NCBI GenBank assembly: GCA_038252255.1
Contig: JBBSAM010000003.1
Coordinates: forward strand, 185,308-249,307
DNA length: 64,000 nucleotides
Reading direction: 5' to 3'
DNA from: Chersky-806 sp038252255
GTDB taxonomy: Bacteria; Actinomycetota; Acidimicrobiia; IMCC26256; JAENVU01
A program made the position numbers and the translations under genes. This document shows positions 8,814 through 17,355 of this stretch, in pieces. The notes beneath the pieces were generated by a model that worked only from the letters and a program-made list of their open reading frames with translations, searched no databases and had not been told where the DNA came from. Position 1 is the stretch's first letter; each line of letters starts with the position of its first letter.

Positions 8814-10328
8814 GTGCTTCCCCGCAACGTCGTGGTCGTGCTGCTCGACAGCTTGAACCGTCACATGCTCGGGTCGTACGGCGGTCATGAATTCGACACG
8901 CCGGAGCTCGATCAGTTCGCCCGCCGGGCGACGCGATTCACGCGGCACCACACCGGTTCGCTGCCGTGCATCCCCGCCCGCCACGACATCTTGTGCGGCG
9001 CGCTCGACTTCCTATGGCGGCCATGGGGCTCGATCGAGGTGTGGGAGGACTCGCTCACCTACCACCTCCGCCGCGCCGGCGTCACCACGATGCTGGTCAC
9101 CGACCATCCGCACCTGTTCGAGGTGGGTGGCGAGAACTACCACACCGATTTCGACGCGTGGGACTACCAGCGCGGCCACGAGAGCGATCCGTGGCGGACC
9201 CGTGCCGACCCGTCCTGGATCGGCACGCCCGCGCTCCCGGCCGCCGCGGGTCAGCTTCCTCATCACTACGACGTGTCGCGCACGTGGTTCCGCGACGAAG
9301 CCGACTTCCCCGGGCCACGGACGATGGCAGCCGCCGCGCAGTGGCTCGAGCACGACGCCCCGGCTGACGAGCCGTTCTTCCTGATGGTCGACGAGTTCGA
9401 CCCGCACGAGCCGTTCGACACGCCGGAGCCTTGGGCCTCGCGCTACCGGAACGCGGGTGAAGGGCCGCGCCTCATCTGGCCGCCGTACGCGGTTGACGCG
9501 CTCGCGAAGGGCATCCTCGACGAAGCCTCCGCGCGGCAGATCCGCGCGAACTACGGGTCCAAGCTCTCGATGATCGACCACTGGTTCGGGCGCGTCGTCG
9601 GCGCGCTCGACCGCCGGGACCAGTGGAGCGACACCGCGGTCATCGTATGCACCGACCACGGCCACTACCTCGGGGAAAAGGACATCTGGGGCAAGCCGGG
9701 GGTGCCGGTGTACGAGCCGTTGGGTCATATTCCACTGCTCATCGCGTGGCCGGGCCGCGATGCCGGTTTCGTCGACGCGCTCACCACGTCCGTCGATCTG
9801 TTCGCGACGGTCGCCGACGTCTTCGGCGTCTCCGTCCCGCAGCGAACCCATGGTTGCTCACTCGTCCCGGTGCTGGAGGGCCATACCCCATCAATGCGCG
9901 ACTTCGCGCTGACCGGCGTCTGGGGCCGCGAGGTTCACGTGACCGACGGGCACCGGAAGTACGCCCGCGCACCGGTGTCGACGAACCAGCCGCTGTTCAT
10001 GTGGTCGAATCGGTGGTCGACGATGCCGGTGCCCGCGTTCCCCGATCTCCGGCTCCCGCGCCCGGATCGGCGGGCCCGGCTCGACTTCATGCCGGGGAGC
10101 GACGTGCCGGTGATCCGCCAGCCATTCGCCGAAGGTGATCCGATGCCCATGTGGGCCGCCATGGGTCGCCCCCGGGACCACCTGCTCTTCGATCTCGACG
10201 ACGACCCGACGGAGGAGCACAACCTCGCGGGCACGGGCGCCGAAGACGAGGGCGAGGAGCTGTTGCGCGTCGCGCTCGCGTCCGTCGACGCACCGGCCGA
10301 GCAGTACGAGCGACTCGGGTTGCGTTGA
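8814..10328 (+). CDS. Type I (formylglycine-dependent) sulfatase
   Basis: The 504-aa protein is an alkaline-phosphatase-superfamily sulfatase that hydrolyses sulfate esters. The metal and activation residues are in place: VVVLLDSLNRHMLGSYGG at the N-terminus, and CIPARHD with Cys52, matching the C-x-P/A-x-R code for conversion of Cys to formylglycine. Later come VDEFDPHEPF and VICTDHGHYLGEKDIWGK, the second metal and substrate region. There is no signal peptide, so it is probably cytoplasmic; that is unusual for scavenging sulfatases of Gram-negatives but common in actinobacterial members. Without a signal peptide, activation by a formylglycine-generating enzyme encoded elsewhere is needed; none is in the window. 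The substrate may be a carbohydrate, choline or aryl sulfate. Confidence 0.85.
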   Translation: MLPRNVVVVLLDSLNRHMLGSYGGHEFDTPELDQFARRATRFTRHHTGSLPCIPARHDILCGALDFLWRPWGSIEVWEDSLTYHLRRAGVTTMLVTDHPHLFEVGGENYHTDFDAWDYQRGHESDPWRTRADPSWIGTPALPAAAGQLPHHYDVSRTWFRDEADFPGPRTMAAAAQWLEHDAPADEPFFLMVDEFDPHEPFDTPEPWASRYRNAGEGPRLIWPPYAVDALAKGILDEASARQIRANYGSKLSMIDHWFGRVVGALDRRDQWSDTAVIVCTDHGHYLGEKDIWGKPGVPVYEPLGHIPLLIAWPGRDAGFVDALTTSVDLFATVADVFGVSVPQRTHGCSLVPVLEGHTPSMRDFALTGVWGREVHVTDGHRKYARAPVSTNQPLFMWSNRWSTMPVPAFPDLRLPRPDRRARLDFMPGSDVPVIRQPFAEGDPMPMWAAMGRPRDHLLFDLDDDPTEEHNLAGTGAEDEGEELLRVALASVDAPAEQYERLGLR

Positions 10329-10378
10329 GGTGAGCGCCGCGATCTGCCCCGGCCGGTGCGTCGAGCAGCCCGCCAGCC

Positions 10379-11365
10379 TCAGTCCGAGTCTCCCGCGCTC
10401 CCGCGGCGGGCGAGGACCCGCGTGAACCACTCCAGGGTGTGGCGGTTCCAGAGGCTCGTCATCTCGCACGGAACGGCCATGAAGCCATGGGGCATCTCGG
10501 GGAGCACGAGCAGCTCGACCTCGTTCCCGGCCGCGGCCCAGCGCGTCGAGAGGGTGAGCGTGTCGTCGAGAAGGTGATCGGCGGTGCCGACGCTCATGAA
10601 CGCAGGTGGGAGGTCGCGCAGGTCGGCGAACGCCGGCGAGATCGACGGGTCGCGTCGCTCGTCGTCGGTGAGACCGGGCAGGTAGCAGCCGGTGAAGAAC
10701 TCGATGCCGACAGGATCGAGGAGATCGATCCCGGGAGTCGGACGGATTCCACGTTGGCTTGGTGAGCGCCCCCAGTCGTAGACACCGAACACGAGGTTCG
10801 CGCCGTCGACCCGGTTCGCCGCGTGCAGCTCGTCACGGATCCGCAGCAGCACGATGGCGGCCATGTAGCCGCCGGCCGACTCACCACCGACGATGATCCG
10901 ACTCGCTCCGAGCTCGCGCTCACCATTCGCCAGCAGCCACTCGGCGACCGCGACGCCGTCGTCGGGACCGGCGGGGTATGGGTGCTCGGGCGCGAGGCGG
11001 TAGTCCACCGACACGACCGCCATACCGAACCGGTCACGCAGGTCGACGTTCGAGTAGTCGCTCATCTCCGGCGCGCCGATCATCATCCCGCCGCCGTGGA
11101 AGTGGAGATAGATCGCGCTGGCCGGCCCATCGGTCGTGAACACCCGGCACGGCACACCGGCGATCTCCCGCACCACCGCGTCAGCCGACGGGAAGTAGAC
11201 GCTCTCCATCGACTTGCGCGCCATCGCGACCTGCTCGTCGCGGGTCAGCGTCTCCGGCGCGTCCTGGCCGGCCCCCATCATCTCCTTGATCCCAGCCAAC
11301 GACGCGTCGACCGCGGTTCGCGCCTCGCCACGCATCGCCTCGATCTCGTCCGTCCAGAGATTCAT
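10379..11365 (-). CDS. Alpha/beta hydrolase fold-3 esterase (hormone-sensitive-lipase family)
   Basis: The 328-aa protein is a cytoplasmic carboxylesterase of the HSL (bacterial family IV) group, hydrolysing short-chain acyl esters. It has the oxyanion motif HGGG (residues 90-93), the nucleophile in GGESAGG (Ser163), an acid region SVGTADHLLDD and the histidine in EMPHGF. There is no signal peptide. ATG 11365 is preferred over an in-frame TTG four codons upstream; the stretch GGGGGACGGG just before the ATG can serve as a ribosome site. It converges on the sulfatase gene and is divergent from the next hydrolase. No operon partner gives a clue to the physiological ester. Confidence 0.85.
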   Translation of the reverse strand: MNLWTDEIEAMRGEARTAVDASLAGIKEMMGAGQDAPETLTRDEQVAMARKSMESVYFPSADAVVREIAGVPCRVFTTDGPASAIYLHFHGGGMMIGAPEMSDYSNVDLRDRFGMAVVSVDYRLAPEHPYPAGPDDGVAVAEWLLANGERELGASRIIVGGESAGGYMAAIVLLRIRDELHAANRVDGANLVFGVYDWGRSPSQRGIRPTPGIDLLDPVGIEFFTGCYLPGLTDDERRDPSISPAFADLRDLPPAFMSVGTADHLLDDTLTLSTRWAAAGNEVELLVLPEMPHGFMAVPCEMTSLWNRHTLEWFTRVLARRGSAGDSD

Positions 11366-11530
11366 CCCGTCCCCCAACTTCCCGGCGCAGCCGAGACGCG
11401 CCGCGCCCGCCGTGACGGAAGGCTACGAGGATCGCTGGACCGGCGTGCCGCTCGCGAGGACCGCGCGCCCAGCGAGACGGAGCTCAGGTGCAATTCGAGC
11501 TCGGAGCCCGGCCGATTCTCGTGGACGAGG

Positions 11531-11536
11531 CATGAT
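11531..11536 (+). promoter_or_regulatory. Putative -10 of a leaderless promoter (carboxylesterase gene)
   Basis: CATGAT lies 6 nt before the ATG at 11543. It is a weaker match than the TAnnnT examples (first base C), but the spacing is identical and there is no Shine-Dalgarno sequence. Confidence 0.35.
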
Positions 11537-11542
11537 TCGGCG

Positions 11543-12313
11543 ATGCCGCAGGACAACGAGACCGCAGTGATGCCGGGGGCCGAGCCACTCTCCATCCCGG
11601 GTGGGCCGGATGGTGTGCTCGTCGTGCACGGCTTCTCAGGAACACCGCAGTCGATGCGAGGCCTGGCGCTGGCGTTCGGCGCGGCAGGCTTCGCGGTCGA
11701 GCTGCCGCGGCTTCCGGGCCACGGCACGTCGCCCGCCGACCTGGCGACGACGACGTTCGCGGACTGGTCGGGAGCAGTCGAGCAGGCGTACGCGGAGCTC
11801 GCGGCGCGCTGCGGGCGCGTCGTCGTGGCCGGACTCTCCATGGGAGCGACACTCGCCGGCTGGCTCGCGGCGCGACACCCCGAGATCGCCGGGCTCGTCG
11901 TGATCAACGGGGCGTTCGCGCCGCTCGATCCCGCGGTGCGAGAGGGCCTGCGGCAGGCGGTCATCGCCGGCGTCCCACTCATCCCGGGACCTGGGAACGA
12001 TGTCGCCGAACCGGGCCAGACCGAGCTCGCGTACGCCGAGGTCCCGCCGCCGGCGCTGCTGTCACTCCTCGACGCCGTCGACTCGCTGCAGGCCGAGCTC
12101 CCCAGAATCGGTTGTCCGGCGCTCGTCATCTCGAGCGACCAAGACCACGTCGTGCCGCCCGGGGCGAGTGAGAGCTTCGCGGCCCTTGTGAGCGGCCCGG
12201 TCGAGCTGATGCGGCTCAGCCGGAGCTTCCACGTCGCGACACTGGACTACGAGCGCGGCGACCTCGAAGCTCGCGCCGTCGAGTTCGCCACCCGCTTGAC
12301 CACCGGCGCATAG
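11543..12313 (+). CDS. Alpha/beta hydrolase, Est30/monoacylglycerol-lipase-like carboxylesterase
   Basis: The 256-aa protein has the short alpha/beta hydrolase plan of Est30-type carboxylesterases and monoacylglycerol lipases: VVHGFSGTP (oxyanion loop), nucleophile elbow GLSMGA, the acid in ISSDQDHVVP and the catalytic His in SRSFHVATLDYE, a near-diagnostic C-terminal pattern for this group. It likely hydrolyses carboxylic esters or monoacylglycerols in the cytoplasm. A much longer upstream extension is open in this frame, but it lies antisense to the neighbouring esterase and is not coding. Only 177 bp separate this ATG from the divergent esterase start. Confidence 0.85.
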   Translation: MPQDNETAVMPGAEPLSIPGGPDGVLVVHGFSGTPQSMRGLALAFGAAGFAVELPRLPGHGTSPADLATTTFADWSGAVEQAYAELAARCGRVVVAGLSMGATLAGWLAARHPEIAGLVVINGAFAPLDPAVREGLRQAVIAGVPLIPGPGNDVAEPGQTELAYAEVPPPALLSLLDAVDSLQAELPRIGCPALVISSDQDHVVPPGASESFAALVSGPVELMRLSRSFHVATLDYERGDLEARAVEFATRLTTGA

Positions 12314-12320
12314 ACGTCTC

Positions 12321-12337
12321 GACTCTGGGCCAGAGTC
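12321..12337 (+). terminator. Small hairpin after the carboxylesterase gene
   Basis: GACTCT GGGCC AGAGTC, a perfect 6-bp stem with a 5-nt loop, starts 8 nt after the stop codon. A second CTCCC/GGGAG pairing follows at about 12340-12361. There is no T-run, so termination is plausible but unproven. Confidence 0.35.
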
Positions 12338-12419
12338 CTCTCCCTTGACGGCAGGGAGGGAGGTTGCGAGGCTCGAGAGACTCGAACGACGGGTTCCGGC
12401 AGCCATATGGGCAGGCGAC

Positions 12420-13382
12420 GTGGCAAAGACGACTGAAGGCGTGCCCAAAACCGAGGGCGCAGACGCAGAGACTCCTAGCTGGTGGTCAGAGCACCAAGCG
12501 TTGGCACGTGCGCTCGTGGTCATCCCATTGGCGCTGGTCGGGATCGCGATCGTTTGGGTTGGTGCCGACGACAACAGAGCGCGAGCCGCGTTCACGATCG
12601 CGATCGTCGTCGGCGGGATCGGGCTTGTCTTCGTCAAGGATCTCTTGTCCAAGTTCGGCGTGACTTCACTCAAGGTTCCGGGAGTAGAGCTCACGCTGGC
12701 AAGCGCACCCGCTTCCAGGTCCGCCGGTGAGGACGAGTCAGATGTGGGCGGCCCCATCGAGCTGACTGGAACGAGTATCGAACGGTGGCTCGCGGTCCGG
12801 TGGCGGCTCGAGATGAAGCTGACCTACCTCGCAAAACACACACTTCCCGACCACGCCTCCCTCATCAGAATCAACGCACATAAGGAGGGATGGGATCGGC
12901 CGTATGCCACGATCGGGTCACTGAACTACGACGAGCTCCTCGAAACAGATGACGCAACGTTGGCAACCATGCTGTTGGCGCTATCGCCTACGGATCTCCG
13001 ACTGCTGAAGAAACTGGACCTCGAGAACCTGCTCCATCAAGCGGAAGTACTCGCGGGGAACCTTCGGCTCAAGGTGTTCCGCAAGATTCTTTCCCAGTAT
13101 CTCGAGCGCCTGCATTGCACTGTCGAGAGAGACGGCGATCGGTTCTTAAGGATCGTCCACCTTGATGCCGGCGTCTGGCGCCTCGCACCGGTCTTCAGCA
13201 AGGCCGACGGCCATATCGCGAACTCACGAGTGAAGCTGCTCGAGGGCATGGCAACGGACCATGCTCGTGTTGTGGTTCCCAAGCCGCCGGATGCCGAACG
13301 AATCGCGCGTACGCACCCAGCACGATCACCGCTCGTAGTGCGGATAGACCAGCTCCCTGCGGCGATGGGTATCACCAACTAG
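12420..13382 (+). CDS. Orphan membrane protein of unknown function
   Basis: I do not recognise this 320-aa protein. After about 25 polar residues it has two adjacent hydrophobic helices (ALVVIPLALVGIAIVWVGA and FTIAIVVGGIGLVFVK), then a roughly 240-residue soluble, charged, mainly helical C-terminal part with the segment ERWLAVRWRLEMKLTYLAKH and many Leu/Asp pairs. That suggests a membrane-tethered cytoplasmic domain. GTG 12420 is chosen because GGCAGG precedes it; an in-frame TTG at 12345 is the alternative. Codon use is visibly less GC-rich than in flanking genes (more third-position A/T), and an esterase relic follows, so acquisition by transfer is likely. No mobile-element gene is attached. 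Confidence 0.6.
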   Translation: MAKTTEGVPKTEGADAETPSWWSEHQALARALVVIPLALVGIAIVWVGADDNRARAAFTIAIVVGGIGLVFVKDLLSKFGVTSLKVPGVELTLASAPASRSAGEDESDVGGPIELTGTSIERWLAVRWRLEMKLTYLAKHTLPDHASLIRINAHKEGWDRPYATIGSLNYDELLETDDATLATMLLALSPTDLRLLKKLDLENLLHQAEVLAGNLRLKVFRKILSQYLERLHCTVERDGDRFLRIVHLDAGVWRLAPVFSKADGHIANSRVKLLEGMATDHARVVVPKPPDAERIARTHPARSPLVVRIDQLPAAMGITN

Positions 13383-13657
13383 GGGAGACGCTTCAACCGG
13401 GCGGCGCCGCATCTGGCGCACGAGCCCGAGAGGGTGCTCGGCCACATGTGGCCGTTGTGATGCAACGCGGTAGAGGACGACGGCGCTGCTGAACCGAGCG
13501 CCCGCCACCCGCGTACGGCAGCAGATGATCTTCGACGCCGTGGAACGACATCATCGGCACGGCTCGGGCCTGTTTGCAGGAGATCTTGGGTAGGTACGCC
13601 GACAGCGGCGCCCGCTCCGTTCGATCCTTCATCACGTGATCGACACGGAACGAGCAC
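13379..13657 (-). pseudogene. Eroded relic of an LpqC/PHB-depolymerase-family esterase
   Basis: Two minus-strand frames carry pieces that look like one family. One reads CKQARAVPMMSFHGVEDHLL followed by PYAGGG, resembling the family segment R-P-V-P-x-x-x-F-H-G-x-x-D-x-x-V-P-Y-x-G-G. The other frame, further along, reads TALHHNGHMWP, resembling the C-terminal catalytic His segment G-G-H-x-W-P. The linker between the two family blocks is too short and the frame changes, so this is a deleted, frameshifted remnant lacking the N-terminal half with the nucleophile serine. The assignment rests on my recall of the family pattern. Confidence 0.45.
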
Positions 13658-13908
13658 GCGACCGTCGAAGGCGATCTCTATGGTGAACGTTCACGACCGG
13701 AACATCCCCCGGTAGCCAGCATCAGCGATCAGTGTCCTCTCCTCGTTGATGTCAGTGATGTGGAGCGTGGAGGACGTGGTCCGGGACCCGTCCTCCACGC
13801 TCGACTTTTCGCCCGGACCGTCTCGATCAGCGGGTGCGGAGACGGGCGAGGTGTCACTGCGGCTCGGATGAGCGAACGCGCCTCGCGATTCGGCGAGACT
13901 CTGCCTTC
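13383..13908. other. Eroded intergenic stretch
   Basis: Apart from the esterase relic and a strong hairpin (13763-13802) I see no intact gene. One minus-strand frame near 13700-13760 contains IADAGYRG, faintly transposase-like, but it is too short to call. It looks like decayed DNA between a foreign-looking gene and a normal one. Confidence 0.5.
13763..13802 (+). terminator. Strong hairpin terminator with T tail
   Basis: A perfect 14-bp stem (13763-13776 with 13789-13802) encloses a 12-nt loop that can itself pair as GGTCC/GGACC. It is followed on the plus strand by GACTTTTC. This fits an intrinsic terminator for plus-strand transcription entering from 12.4-13.7 kb, ahead of the TauE/SafE gene. 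Confidence 0.65.
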
Positions 13909-14631
13909 GTGCAGGTTTCGGGGGAAGAGCTCGCGGTGTGCCTGGCAATCGTCGCGATCGGTGCTTTCGTACAGGGCAGCGTCGGGTTCGGGATCAACCT
14001 CATCATCGTCCCGGTGATCGCGGTCCTGGTGCCGGAAGCGATCCCGGGCTCGGTCGTGCTGCTTTCGCTTCCCCTCACCATCACGATGGCCGTCCGCGAG
14101 CACCACCACATCGACCGGCGCGGCGTGGCCTGGGTGATGGCCGGCCGGCTCCCCGGGGCGGTGATCGGTGCTGCGGTGGTCGTGCTCGTCGAGCCCGACG
14201 TGCTGACCGCGATCGTCGGCGTTGCCATCCTCGCCGCGGTCGCGCTCAGCCTCGCCCGCGTGCACGTGAAGGTACGGCCGGCGACGGCCGCGACCGCGGG
14301 CCTCACCGCGGGCGTGATGGGGACTGCGGCCGGTATCGACGGGCCACCACTCGCCCTGCTCTACCAGCACCACCTCAGCGAGACGATCCGCGCCACGCTC
14401 GCCGCGTGCTTCGTGCTCGGCACCCTCATGTCCGCCGCGACCCTTGCCGTCGCGGGTCAGATTCGGGGCGAGCAGCTCCTGTTCACACTCGAGCTCCTGC
14501 CGGCACTCGGCATCGGCCTGCTGGCCAGCACCTGGGGGGCCCGTCACCTCCGCGGCCGGGACGTGCGCCCGGCCGTGCTCACGTTCGCCGCGGTGGCCGG
14601 CACGTTGGCCCTGCTGCGAGGCCTGAGCTGA
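13909..14631 (+). CDS. TauE/SafE-family membrane permease
   Basis: The 240-aa protein is a polytopic membrane protein of the TauE/SafE (DUF81) family, whose members export or import organosulfonates, sulfite or sulfoacetate; many are uncharacterised. Two homologous halves are visible. The first begins LAIVAIGAFVQGSVGFGINL, the hallmark glycine-rich first helix. The second begins TAGLTAGVMGTAAGIDGPPL, the matching repeat. About 7-8 hydrophobic helices fit. GTG 13909 starts just before the first helix; extending further upstream adds only Arg-rich, non-membrane sequence. It stands alone, converging with the lipoprotein gene 5 bp away. The substrate is not predictable. Confidence 0.8.
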   Translation: MQVSGEELAVCLAIVAIGAFVQGSVGFGINLIIVPVIAVLVPEAIPGSVVLLSLPLTITMAVREHHHIDRRGVAWVMAGRLPGAVIGAAVVVLVEPDVLTAIVGVAILAAVALSLARVHVKVRPATAATAGLTAGVMGTAAGIDGPPLALLYQHHLSETIRATLAACFVLGTLMSAATLAVAGQIRGEQLLFTLELLPALGIGLLASTWGARHLRGRDVRPAVLTFAAVAGTLALLRGLS

Positions 14632-14636
14632 ACGGG

Positions 14637-15254
14637 TCAGGACCGGCGAATCGCACGGGCGAACGCGTCCGCGATCTGTTGGGCCCGGATCTGCGGGTCC
14701 GTCGCGCGCGCGCCATCGAGGTTCACGAGGCGGGCATTGGCGGCGCGCACCGTGCCGCTCACGATCGCGTTGAAGGCAAGCCGGGCTTCCTCCGAACCTG
14801 TGTTGGGCGGAGCGGTACCGACGAGAACGCGAATCCCGTCGACCTGCCCGAGCCGGCGCAGAATCTCGGCGAGATCCCGCCGGACCGTCACTGGCGGCGT
14901 GCCGCGTTCCAGATCGTCGAGCAGCGTGACGCTCACCAGGTTCGGGCGGAGCCGCAGCGCGGTCGGGAGCTGGTCGCCTCGAATCGCTTCGGCGCCCTCG
15001 CGCGGGCCGGCGAGGTTCACGAAGGTCGCGCTCACCGGAAGGTTCGTGCGGAAGAGCAGCTGCGGCCAGGAATCCGTGAACCGCCGGCGATCGCCGGCCA
15101 CGTCGTCACCACCGAGCGCCACATAGAGCTCAGCCTTGCCGCCCACCTCGTGCGCGGGCCGAGGCGATCGAGCGCTTCCTGTGCACCCCGTCACGCCGAG
15201 CACCAGCCCCGCCGCTACGGCCAGCGCGCTCAGTAGATGGCTGCGGAGCTGCAT
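14637..15254 (-). CDS. SGNH-hydrolase-like lipoprotein with a degenerate nucleophile block
   Basis: The 205-aa product has a lipoprotein signal ending LGVTGC, then a fold reminiscent of SGNH/GDSL hydrolases: YVALGGDDVAG at the position of the usual GDS block, a middle NLVSVTLLDDLE, IRVLVGTAPPN, and a final DGARATDP...IADAFARAI helix where Asp-His would sit. The catalytic Ser of GDS is replaced by Asp and no His is obvious, so it may be catalytically inactive or only distantly related. ATG 15254 shares its A with the preceding TGA stop (TGATG), so it is translationally coupled to the FtsX-like permease and is probably an extracytoplasmic partner of that ABC system. Confidence 0.55.
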   Translation of the reverse strand: MQLRSHLLSALAVAAGLVLGVTGCTGSARSPRPAHEVGGKAELYVALGGDDVAGDRRRFTDSWPQLLFRTNLPVSATFVNLAGPREGAEAIRGDQLPTALRLRPNLVSVTLLDDLERGTPPVTVRRDLAEILRRLGQVDGIRVLVGTAPPNTGSEEARLAFNAIVSGTVRAANARLVNLDGARATDPQIRAQQIADAFARAIRRS

Positions 15255-16603
15255 CACGCGTCGCCCATCGCGCGGCGAGCCGGCAGCTGGGCGGCGCGCT
15301 GGGCTGGGACCGTGCCGGCCACGAGGGCCAGTAGCCCGGACCCGACGACGCCGGCTGCGATGATCCCGAGCGGCAAGCCGATCGCCACGCCGGCGAGGCC
15401 CTGCTCGCGGAGATAGTTGTTCACCGCGAGCCCGACCAGGCGAGCGAGGCCATATCCCAACGTCGTCCCGAGCGCGCCGCCGACGACGCCGAGCAGACCG
15501 GCCTCCAGCAAGAAGACACGCCGCACATCGCGGTCGCGGGCGCCGATCGCTTTGAGCACTCCGATCTCTCGCCGCCGTTCCCGAACCGCCGCGAGCATGG
15601 CGTTCGCGATGCCGAGCGCCGCGATCGTCAGCGCGATCAGTCCGATCGCGGTCAGCACGATCTCCACGACCGTGCTGTAACGCCGAACCGTCGCGATCAG
15701 GCTCTCGGGGGCGCTCGACGAGTACCCGATCTTGGTGATCGCGGCTCGGACGGGGCTGACCGCATCGAAGTTGGCGGTCACGACGAAGAGGCCGCTGTAC
15801 CGAGACGAGCCGACGACCTCGCGGACGAATCGGTCGGTGTCCTCTCTACCCGTCGTGTCGCTCGCAGCAGTCCATGCGCGTGCCGCCCGGACCTGGGGCA
15901 GCGAGCCCACGAGCTCTCCGGTCGCCCCCTGCGCCGCGACCACCGAGACGATCGTCGCCTTGGTCCAGCGGCCGCGAACGGTCACGCCACCTTGGTCCTT
16001 CGTGAAGAGACGTGGTGCACCGAACTCGACCGTGGTGCCCAGGACCTGGCGGGAATCCGTGGTGTGCAGTCCGAGCCTTCGGAGGTAGGCATCCGTGACG
16101 GCCACCTCGTGCACCGCGCCGGGTGCCGGCAGCACACCGGCGAGCACCGTGACCGGGAGCTCACCGACCCGGTGGAGATCGACCCCCGTCAGTGTTCCCG
16201 AGAACGGTTTGCGGTCGCGCGCGGCGCGACGGCTGTCCGTGCCGCGCGGCGGTGCAGGAACGACGAACACCCCCGAGCTCAGCAACGGCACCACGGATCG
16301 GACTCCGGGAAGTCGCTTGATGCGGCGGCGGGCGACATCGTCGATCGGCCGCGGGTCGGCGGGTCGAGCACTGTCGCTGTCGAGCTGGCCGAAGTCCGGG
16401 GCATTCGGGAGCACCTGGATCCCGGTGAGCGGTCCACCTTTCGAGACGGCGTCGAAGACACGGTCCCGCGCTGCGCCCACCGCGATGAGCAGCGAGGTGA
16501 GCAGCGCCGCGGCGAGCGTGACCGCGGCGACCGTGAGCACCGCTCGGCTGAAGCGACGGCGAATTCCCCGCACCGCCATGACCCAGGCGTCCGCCCACGT
16601 CAT
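15254..16603 (-). CDS. FtsX/MacB-family ABC permease
   Basis: The 449-aa protein has the MacB/LolC topology: an N-terminal helix (about residues 20-45), a large extracytoplasmic domain to about residue 300, then three C-terminal helices starting VVEIVLTAIGLIALTIAALG, with the cytoplasmic coupling segment RERRREIGVLKAIGARDRDV between the first two. Such permeases work as mechanotransmitters driving lipoprotein, peptide or drug movement at the outer face rather than classical transport. It overlaps the ATPase stop by 4 bp (ATGA at 16600-16603) and the downstream lipoprotein start, so the three genes form one coupled operon. The substrate is unknown. Confidence 0.85.
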   Translation of the reverse strand: MTWADAWVMAVRGIRRRFSRAVLTVAAVTLAAALLTSLLIAVGAARDRVFDAVSKGGPLTGIQVLPNAPDFGQLDSDSARPADPRPIDDVARRRIKRLPGVRSVVPLLSSGVFVVPAPPRGTDSRRAARDRKPFSGTLTGVDLHRVGELPVTVLAGVLPAPGAVHEVAVTDAYLRRLGLHTTDSRQVLGTTVEFGAPRLFTKDQGGVTVRGRWTKATIVSVVAAQGATGELVGSLPQVRAARAWTAASDTTGREDTDRFVREVVGSSRYSGLFVVTANFDAVSPVRAAITKIGYSSSAPESLIATVRRYSTVVEIVLTAIGLIALTIAALGIANAMLAAVRERRREIGVLKAIGARDRDVRRVFLLEAGLLGVVGGALGTTLGYGLARLVGLAVNNYLREQGLAGVAIGLPLGIIAAGVVGSGLLALVAGTVPAQRAAQLPARRAMGDA

Positions 16604-17292
16604 GGCTGCAGTGCGCCATGTTCGAGGCTCAGCCGTCGATCCCAGTGCGACGCCACCGTCTCGTCGTGGGTCGCGACCACGAGAGTGCAGCCGTGGCCGT
16701 CTGCGAGCGAGGCCAGGAGGTCGAGCACGACGTGGGTGGACTCGTCGTCGAGGTTCCCTGTCGGCTCGTCGGCGAGGATCAGACGGGGGGAGTTCGCGAG
16801 CGCCCGGGCGATCGCGACACGTTGGCTCTCACCTCCGGAGAGCGCGGACGGAAGGTGACGGGCCCGATCTCCAAGTCCCACCGCTTCGAGCAGCGCGACG
16901 GCCCGTTCCGCTCGCCTGGCGCGCGGGAGCGACGCGACCGCCATCGCGAGCTCCACGTTCTCTTGCGCGGTCAGGGTCCCGAGCAGGCCGAAGTGCTGGA
17001 ACACGAAACCGACCGTGGATCCACGAAACGCGGCGAGCGCGTCGCCGTCGAGCGCCGCCACGTCCACATCGCCGACCTGGAGCCGTCCCGTTTGCAGCTG
17101 CTCGAGCCCGCCCAGCAGGGCGAGCAGCGTGCTCTTACCGGCGCCGGATCGTCCCGTGACTGCGAGTCGCTCCCCCGCGGCCAGCTCCAAGTCCAGGCCT
17201 TCGAGCACCCGCACGTCCTCCTCGCCGCGCCGGTGGTAGTCGTAGGTGAGCGCGTGGACGGAGACCGCAACTCCATCCCCTTCAACGACCAT
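16600..17292 (-). CDS. LolD/MacB-type ABC ATPase
   Basis: The 230-aa protein is a complete LolD/FtsE-like ATP-binding cassette: Walker A GRSGAGKSTLL near residue 50, Q-loop FVFQHFGLL, signature LSGGESQRVA, Walker B LILADEPTGNLD, and the His of the H-loop in VVATHDE. It powers the FtsX/MacB-like permease encoded immediately downstream with a 4-bp overlap. ATG 17292 is fixed by a TACGGT element 6 nt upstream, with no Shine-Dalgarno site, so it is the first gene of the operon and its mRNA is probably leaderless. Confidence 0.9.
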   Translation of the reverse strand: MVVEGDGVAVSVHALTYDYHRRGEEDVRVLEGLDLELAAGERLAVTGRSGAGKSTLLALLGGLEQLQTGRLQVGDVDVAALDGDALAAFRGSTVGFVFQHFGLLGTLTAQENVELAMAVASLPRARRAERAVALLEAVGLGDRARHLPSALSGGESQRVAIARALANSPRLILADEPTGNLDDESTHVVLDLLASLADGHGCTLVVATHDETVASHWDRRLSLEHGALQP

Positions 17293-17298
17293 TCGGGC

Positions 17299-17304
17299 AC
17301 CGTA
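17299..17304 (-). promoter_or_regulatory. -10 element of a leaderless promoter (ABC operon)
   Basis: TACGGT on the minus strand lies 6 nt before the ATG at 17292, and no ribosome-binding sequence intervenes. It would drive the ATPase-permease-lipoprotein operon. Confidence 0.6.
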
Positions 17305-17355
17305 CCGGCGTGCGTGACGAACCGGACATCGGGTGCCGACCAGACGTAAGCACCG

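Noticed and set aside
13691..13948. Possible transposase fragment (IADAGYRG on the minus strand)
   Set aside because: Too short, no second catalytic segment and no terminal repeats; could be chance.
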